Shown here piece by piece: positions 7,341 through 7,727 of a stretch of 7,727 nucleotides of DNA. Location: contig JAEUIK010000015.1 of assembly GCA_016793185.1 (NCBI GenBank), forward strand, positions 1-7,727. Direction: 5' to 3'. A program made the position numbers and the translations under genes. The notes under the pieces are model-generated. The model did no database searches. It worked only from the letters and a program-made list of their open reading frames with translations, and had not been told where the DNA came from. This DNA is from Planctomycetaceae bacterium. GTDB taxonomy: Bacteria > Planctomycetota > Planctomycetia > Pirellulales > JAEUIK01. The stretch's first letter is position 1. Every line of letters starts with the position of its first letter.

Positions 7341-7727
7341 TTCTGTAGTCGGCCTCTGTGAGGCCGACCGGGGGAGGGCTTCGCCCCGGCTACAGAAGAA
7401 ACCAGGACCGGGGTCACAGACCTCGGCTACAGAAGTGGACTTCTGTGGCTGGCCTCTGTGAGGCCGGCCGGGAGAGGATTTCGCCTCGGCTACAGAAGAA
7501 ACCAGGACCGGGGTCAAAGACCCCGGCTACAGAAGAGGACTTCTGTGGCTGGCCTCTGTGAGGCCGACCGGGGGAGGATTTCGCATCGGCTACGGAAGAA
7601 ACCAGGACCGGGGTCACAGACCCCGGCTACAGAAGAGGACTTCTGTGGCTGGCCTCTGTGAGGCCGGCCGGGAGAGGATTTCGCCTCGGCTACAGAAGAA
7701 ACCAGGACCGGGGTCAAAGACCCCGGC
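7341..7727. repeat. Tandem array of 100-base palindromic units, running off the right edge
   Basis: Units start at 7341, 7441, 7541 and 7641, an exact 100-base period; the last is cut at 87 bases. Each unit has an A half of 57 bases, bounded by TTCTGTAG/TTCTGTGG and CTACAGAA and holding a GGCCTC-TGT-GAGGCC hairpin plus a weaker second hairpin. A linker, GAAACCAGGA, follows, and then a B half, CCGGGGTC-A[CA]A-GACCCCGG (7408, 7508, 7608, 7708) with CTACAGAAG. Unit junctions form a further perfect 7-bp hairpin, ACAGAAG-AGGA-CTTCTGT (7529-7546 and 7629-7646; loop TGGA at 7429-7446). Units 2 and 4 are identical over the 87 bases visible. The array begins 31 bases after the stop of the giant gene; 7310-7340 shows nothing recognisable. 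No gene is supported here. Roles in transcript termination, mRNA stability or recombination are possible but unproven. Confidence 0.92.

Noticed and set aside
5999..7417. Open frame of 472 codons on the minus strand
   Set aside because: It is an antisense shadow of the giant gene, starts inside the palindromic array, is Arg/Gln-rich with no domain, and ends where the GC content of the + strand gene drops, as expected for a composition-driven open frame.
7299..7717. Several 67-72 codon frames on both strands in the 3' array, with near-identical protein sequences
   Set aside because: They repeat because the DNA repeats. The 100-base period is not a multiple of three, and the frames exist on both strands with the same palindromic content. 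There is no sign of selection for protein.
7341..7727. CRISPR array
   Set aside because: The period is regular, but the entire 100 bases are repeated with no unique spacers, and no cas genes are present.

Overview
The window is high-GC bacterial DNA that most resembles the phylum Planctomycetota (Pirellulales-like). This placement rests on remembered protein motifs typical of that group, such as WDVDNDxDG, GNGxDDNGNGVVDEP, FPWLTWNNRPY and NVYxVWITVGYFEV. It was not checked by any database search.

The layout is simple, and everything supported is on the + strand. Positions 2-1210 hold the 3' part of a gene whose start lies outside the window. It is probably a large prepilin-like protein of the type II secretion / type IV pilus-like family. 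Positions 1211-1501 are an intergenic gap packed with short palindromic repeats. Positions 1502-7309 hold one very large gene of about 1935 residues. Its N-terminus looks like a GspK/PilX-type minor pseudopilin: a short basic leader, a glycine at the cleavage site, a hydrophobic helix, and no Glu at mature position 5. The rest is a very large periplasmic or surface region with several Asp/Asn-rich, calcium-loop-like motifs. Positions 7341-7727 are a tandem array with an exact 100-base period, built from the same palindromes as the upstream gap, and it runs off the right edge.

The two genes point the same way and both look like parts of one pseudopilus assembly system. The first would be a minor or accessory prepilin and the second a giant GspK-like tip subunit. 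This is inferred from family resemblance and adjacency. No prepilin peptidase, ATPase or secretin gene lies in the window.

Four features stand out. The GspK-like protein is about six times the usual GspK length. A block of about 1.3 kb inside it (roughly 4750-6055) has clearly lower GC and different codon choice. The gene is bracketed by near-identical palindromic repeats. The 3' array shows an alternating, dimeric (200-base) organisation. No RNA gene, CRISPR array, transposase or convincing promoter was found.
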